This document shows, piece by piece, positions 61,301-64,000 of a stretch of DNA of 64,000 nt. The stretch is from positions 1,008,798-1,072,797 of the forward strand of contig CALYLW010000180.1 in NCBI GenBank assembly GCA_944989445.1, given 5' to 3'. The translations under genes and the position numbers were made by a program. The notes below the pieces were generated by a model. The model made no database searches. It had not been told where the DNA came from and saw nothing but the letters and a program-made list of their open reading frames with translations. Within the stretch, counting starts at the first letter, position 1, and each line of letters opens with the position of its first letter. Origin of the DNA: Ampullaceana balthica (taxonomy: Eukaryota; Mollusca; Gastropoda; Lymnaeidae).

Positions 61301-63751
61301 TAGCTAAGCATTGATGTAGCTAGGCATTGATGTAGCTAGGCATTGATGTAGCTAGGCATTGATGTAGTTAGGCATTGATGTGGCTAGGCATTGATGTGGC
61401 TAGGCATTGATGTGGCTAGGCATTAATGTAGCTAAGCATTGATGTGGCTAGGCATTAATGTAGCTAGGCATTGATGTAGCTAGGCATTAATGTAGCTAAG
61501 CATTGATGTAGCTAGGCATTGATGTAGCTAGGCATTGGTGTGGCTAGGCATTAATGTAGCTAGGCATTGATGTAGCTAGGCATTGATGTAGCTAGGCATT
61601 GATGTAGCTAGGCATTGATGTGGCTAGGCATGGATGTTGCTAGGCATTGATGTGGCTAGGCATTGATGTAGCTAGGCATTGATGTTGCTAGGCATTGATG
61701 TGGCTAGGCATTGATGTAGCTAGGCATTGATGTAGCAAGGCATTGATGTTACTAGGCATTGTTGTAGCTAGGCATTGATGTGGCTAGGCATTGATGTAGC
61801 TAGGCATTGATGTAGCTAGGCATTGATGTTACTAGGCATTGATGTGGCTAGGCATTGATGTGGCTAGGCATTGATGTAGCTAGGCATTGATGTAGCTAGG
61901 CATTGATGTGGCTAGGCATTGATGTGGCTAGGCATTGATGTGGCTAGGCATTGATGTAGCTAGGCATTAATGTAGCTAAGCATTGATGTAGCTAGGCATT
62001 GATGTAGCTAAGCATTGATGTAGCTAGGCATTGATGTGGCTAGGCATTGATGTAGCTAGGCATTGGTGTGGCTAGGCATTGATGTAGCTAGGCATTGATG
62101 TAGCTAGGCATTGATGTAGCTAGGCATTGATGTAGTTAGGCATTGATGTGGCTAGGCATTGATGTGGCTAGGCATTAATGTAGCTAAGCATTGATGTGGC
62201 TAGGCATTAATGTAGCTAGGCATTGATGTATCTAGGCATTAATGTAGCTAAGCATTGATGTAGCTAGGCATTGATGTAGCTAGGCATTGGTGTGGCTAGG
62301 CATTAATGTAGCTAGGCATTGATGTAGCTAGGCATTGATGTAGCTAGGCATTGATGTGGCTAGGCATTGATGTGGCTAGGCATTGATGTTGCTAGGCATT
62401 GATGTGGCTAGGCATTGATGTAGCTAGGCATTGATGTGGCTAGGCATTGATGTAGCTAGGCATTGATGTAGCAAGGCATTGATGTTACTAGGCATTGTTG
62501 TAGCTAGGCATTGATGTGGCTAGGCATTGATGTGGCTAGGCATTGATGTAGCTAGGCATTGATGTTACTAGGCATTGATGTGGCTAGGCATTGATGTGGC
62601 TAGGCATTGATGTGGCTAGGCATTGATGTAGCTAGGCATTGATGTAGCTAGGCATTGATGTAGCTAGGCATTGATGTAGCTAGGCATTAATGTAGCTAAG
62701 CATTGATGTAGCTAGGCATTGATGTAGCTAGGCATTAATGTAGCTAGGCATTAATGTAGCTAGGCATTGATGTGGCTAGGCATTGATGTGGCTAGGCATT
62801 GATGTAGCTAGGCATTGATGTAGCTAGGCATTGATGTAGCTAGGCATTGATGTGGCTAAGCATTGATGTGGCTAGGCATTGATGTGGCTAGGCATTGATG
62901 TGGCTAGGCATTGATGTAGCTAGGCATTGATGTAGCTAGGCATTGATGTAGCTAGGCATTGATGTGGCTAGGCATTGATGTGGCTAGGCATTGATGTGGC
63001 TAGGCATTGATGTGGCTAGGCATTGATGTAGCTAGGCATTGATGTAGCTAGGCATTGATGTGGCTAGGCATTGATGTGGCTAGGCATTGATGTAGCTAGG
63101 CATTGATGTAGCTAGGCATTGATGTAGCTAGGCATTGATGTAGCTAAGCATTGATGTGGCTAGGCATTGATGTGGCTAGGCATTGATGTAGCTAGGCATT
63201 GATGTAGCTAGGCATTGATGTGGCTAGGCATTGATGTGGCTAGGCATTGATGTGGCTAGGCATTCATGTGGCTAGGCATTCATGTGACAGTCTATTGATG
63301 TGGCAGTGTATTTGATGTGCATGGGAAAACACTGCTATGCATTGTGACATAATTCAATTTTAAACTATGATTTACCCTGTATTTTTGTTAATGCATTTTA
63401 TTGTTGAGGGTGGAAGCAGTAGGTGAGATTTTAAAAATATACACTTACTTGTTGTTGAAAACATAAGATCATAGGAAACTATTCATACCTCTATATCTAC
63501 CCAAAGTGCACTCTACAATAATTGATGCAATCTTAACAAAGTTTACCATACAATCAGTGATACAATCCTAACAAAGTTTACCATACAATCAGTGATACAA
63601 TCCTAAAAAAGTTTACCATACAATCAGTGATACAATCCTAACAAAGTTTACCATACAATCAGTGATACAATCCTAACAAAGTGTACTCTATAGAAATAAA
63701 AATGTTTTTACATATTTTTTTTAACTGTAGAGAATTTTGCAAGGCCTAGGG
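55370..63751 (+). CDS. AKTIP: AKTIP (fused toes homologue), E2-like UEV protein, 3' end outside window
   Basis: Exons 55370-55399, 55814-56013, 56598-56662, 57126-57226, 57757-57845, 58507-58605, 58936-59043 and 61026-61089 join in phase to 252 residues. A probable microexon 63731-63751 adds seven (human AKTIP is about 292). The start [10 protein letters not shown] is followed by a disordered Ser/Pro-rich part with [11 protein letters not shown], then the ubiquitin-conjugating fold: [88 protein letters not shown]. An aspartate (GELDV) sits where active E2s have the catalytic cysteine, as in known AKTIP. AKTIP binds Hook proteins and FHIP for endosome traffic and touches AKT and telomere proteins. 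Its introns hold five minisatellites, most beside exons. Confidence 0.95.
56163..56575. repeat. 39-bp minisatellite before AKTIP exon 3
   Basis: The unit is TGACCTAAGCATGAAATAGT followed by AGATACATGTCCTACCTAT, about 10.5 copies with gradual divergence to the right. The array ends about 22 bases before the acceptor at 56597. Confidence 0.95.
57390..57563. mobile_element. hAT-type miniature element, CAATGTTCC family (174 bp)
   Basis: The ends are CAATGTTCC and GGGAACATTG, flanked by CTGACCAG and GTGGCCAG (6 of 8 match). It lies in AKTIP intron 4. Confidence 0.75.
57897..58000. repeat. Short tandem repeat, three copies, in AKTIP intron 5
   Basis: AACATTCACAAAA blocks preceded by AGCTATCAC recur three times at spacings of 34-52 bases, starting about 52 bases after the exon 5 donor (57845). 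Confidence 0.75.
59067..60640. repeat. 19-bp minisatellite with 475-bp higher-order unit, about 82 copies
   Basis: The unit is TCACTGTGACCACATTACC. A rare variant with ACCAAATTACC at 59321 recurs at 59796, exactly 475 bp (25 units) later, with the same neighbouring variants, so a 475-bp block was duplicated. The array starts about 24 bases after the AKTIP exon 7 donor. Confidence 0.97.
60822..61003. repeat. 28-bp minisatellite before AKTIP exon 8
   Basis: The unit is GTTGTTCATTGACATTATAT followed by GTGGTAGA, about 6.5 copies. It ends about 22 bases before the acceptor at 61025, and the unit's TTGACA resembles the acceptor TTGACAG. Confidence 0.92.
61278..63290. repeat. 16-bp minisatellite with 752-bp higher-order unit, about 125 copies
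   Basis: The unit is GATGTAGCTAGGCATT. The rare variant GGCATTGGTG at 61531 recurs at 62283 with the same neighbours, 752 bp (47 units) later. It lies in AKTIP intron 8, about 190 bases after exon 8. Confidence 0.97.
63517..63690. repeat. 35-bp minisatellite before the AKTIP microexon
   Basis: The unit is ACAATCCTAACAAAGTTTAC followed by CATACAATCAGTGAT, five copies, the outer ones diverged. It ends about 40 bases before 63731. Confidence 0.94.
63731..63751 (+). CDS. AKTIP: Probable AKTIP 21-nt microexon
   Basis: A T-rich tract and TTAACTGTAG precede AGAATTTTGCAAGGCCTAGG plus G, followed by the strong donor GTAAGTAAG. Length is a multiple of 3 and phase 0 fits exon 8's end, adding RILQGLG. 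No other exon is seen up to 64000. Supported by splice signals only. Confidence 0.5.
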
Positions 63752-64000
63752 GTAAGTAAGCTTTAATCCCCAATCTCTGGTTCTATAATTAGCTATCATT
63801 AAACCCAATTCTTTTTTTAACAAATTGGATTATGGGATACATTTGTGATGGTGATCAAGATCATAACATTATCCTTTAATAATCTGTTTCTAATGTATTG
63901 CGTTAATGCTTTTATTTATCTAGTCACTTACAATTTTGACAATCCAACAAAAATGATGACCTACACAAAGAACTTAAAACTATGACTACACAATCCAACA
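63752..64000 (+). other. AKTIP intron, runs off the window
   Basis: AT-rich, no exon seen. The last about 30 codons of AKTIP are expected beyond the window. Confidence 0.6.

Overview
The window looks like nuclear DNA of an invertebrate animal: spliced genes with GT-AG introns, low G+C, degraded LINE, SINE and hAT copies, and many tandem repeats. Gene sequence and repeat style suggest a mollusc, perhaps a gastropod, but that is inference. There are no bacterial operons, CRISPR arrays or viral genes. No new multi-gene system is visible. The unusual part is the repeat architecture: tandem arrays cover roughly a fifth of the window, and many lie against splice junctions.

Layout. (1) 58-1471 (+): last three exons of ACSF3, a mitochondrial malonyl-CoA synthetase. 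(2) 1472-7500: intergenic DNA with a compound microsatellite, hAT miniature elements and LINE tails. (3) 7530-25259 (+): a complete CEP72 (centrosomal protein) gene, which I assembled as 15 exons. All phases agree and give 641 residues, close to the human length. One intron has minor-spliceosome (U12) signals, and introns hold a deleted mariner, LINE pieces and arrays of 26, 32 and 33 bp units. (4) 27576-28178 (-): an inner-membrane protein resembling TMEM186, tail to tail with CEP72. (5) 28.2-36.5 kb: repeat-rich DNA with a solo LTR nested in a TIR element, and an orphan Cys/Tyr-rich exon on the plus strand. (6) 37380-41856 (-): a small secreted-then-membrane-anchored Cys/Tyr-rich protein (CYYR1/Shisa-like). 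Its first intron carries about 60 copies of a G-quadruplex motif on the sense strand. (7) 42-52.6 kb: apparently gene-free, with several minisatellites, a 3.1 kb hAT element with target duplications and broken transposase, and a long-arm foldback element. (8) 55370-63751 (+): AKTIP (fused-toes homologue, an inactive E2 variant), exons 1-8 plus a probable 21-nt microexon. The 3' end lies outside.

The genes are unrelated housekeeping or trafficking genes. ACSF3 and TMEM186 act in mitochondria, CEP72 at the centrosome or centriolar satellites, and AKTIP in the Hook/FHIP complex. Nothing suggests that they work as one pathway. Exon joins were made by eye from splice signals, frame and remembered family sequence, not by alignment software or RNA data.
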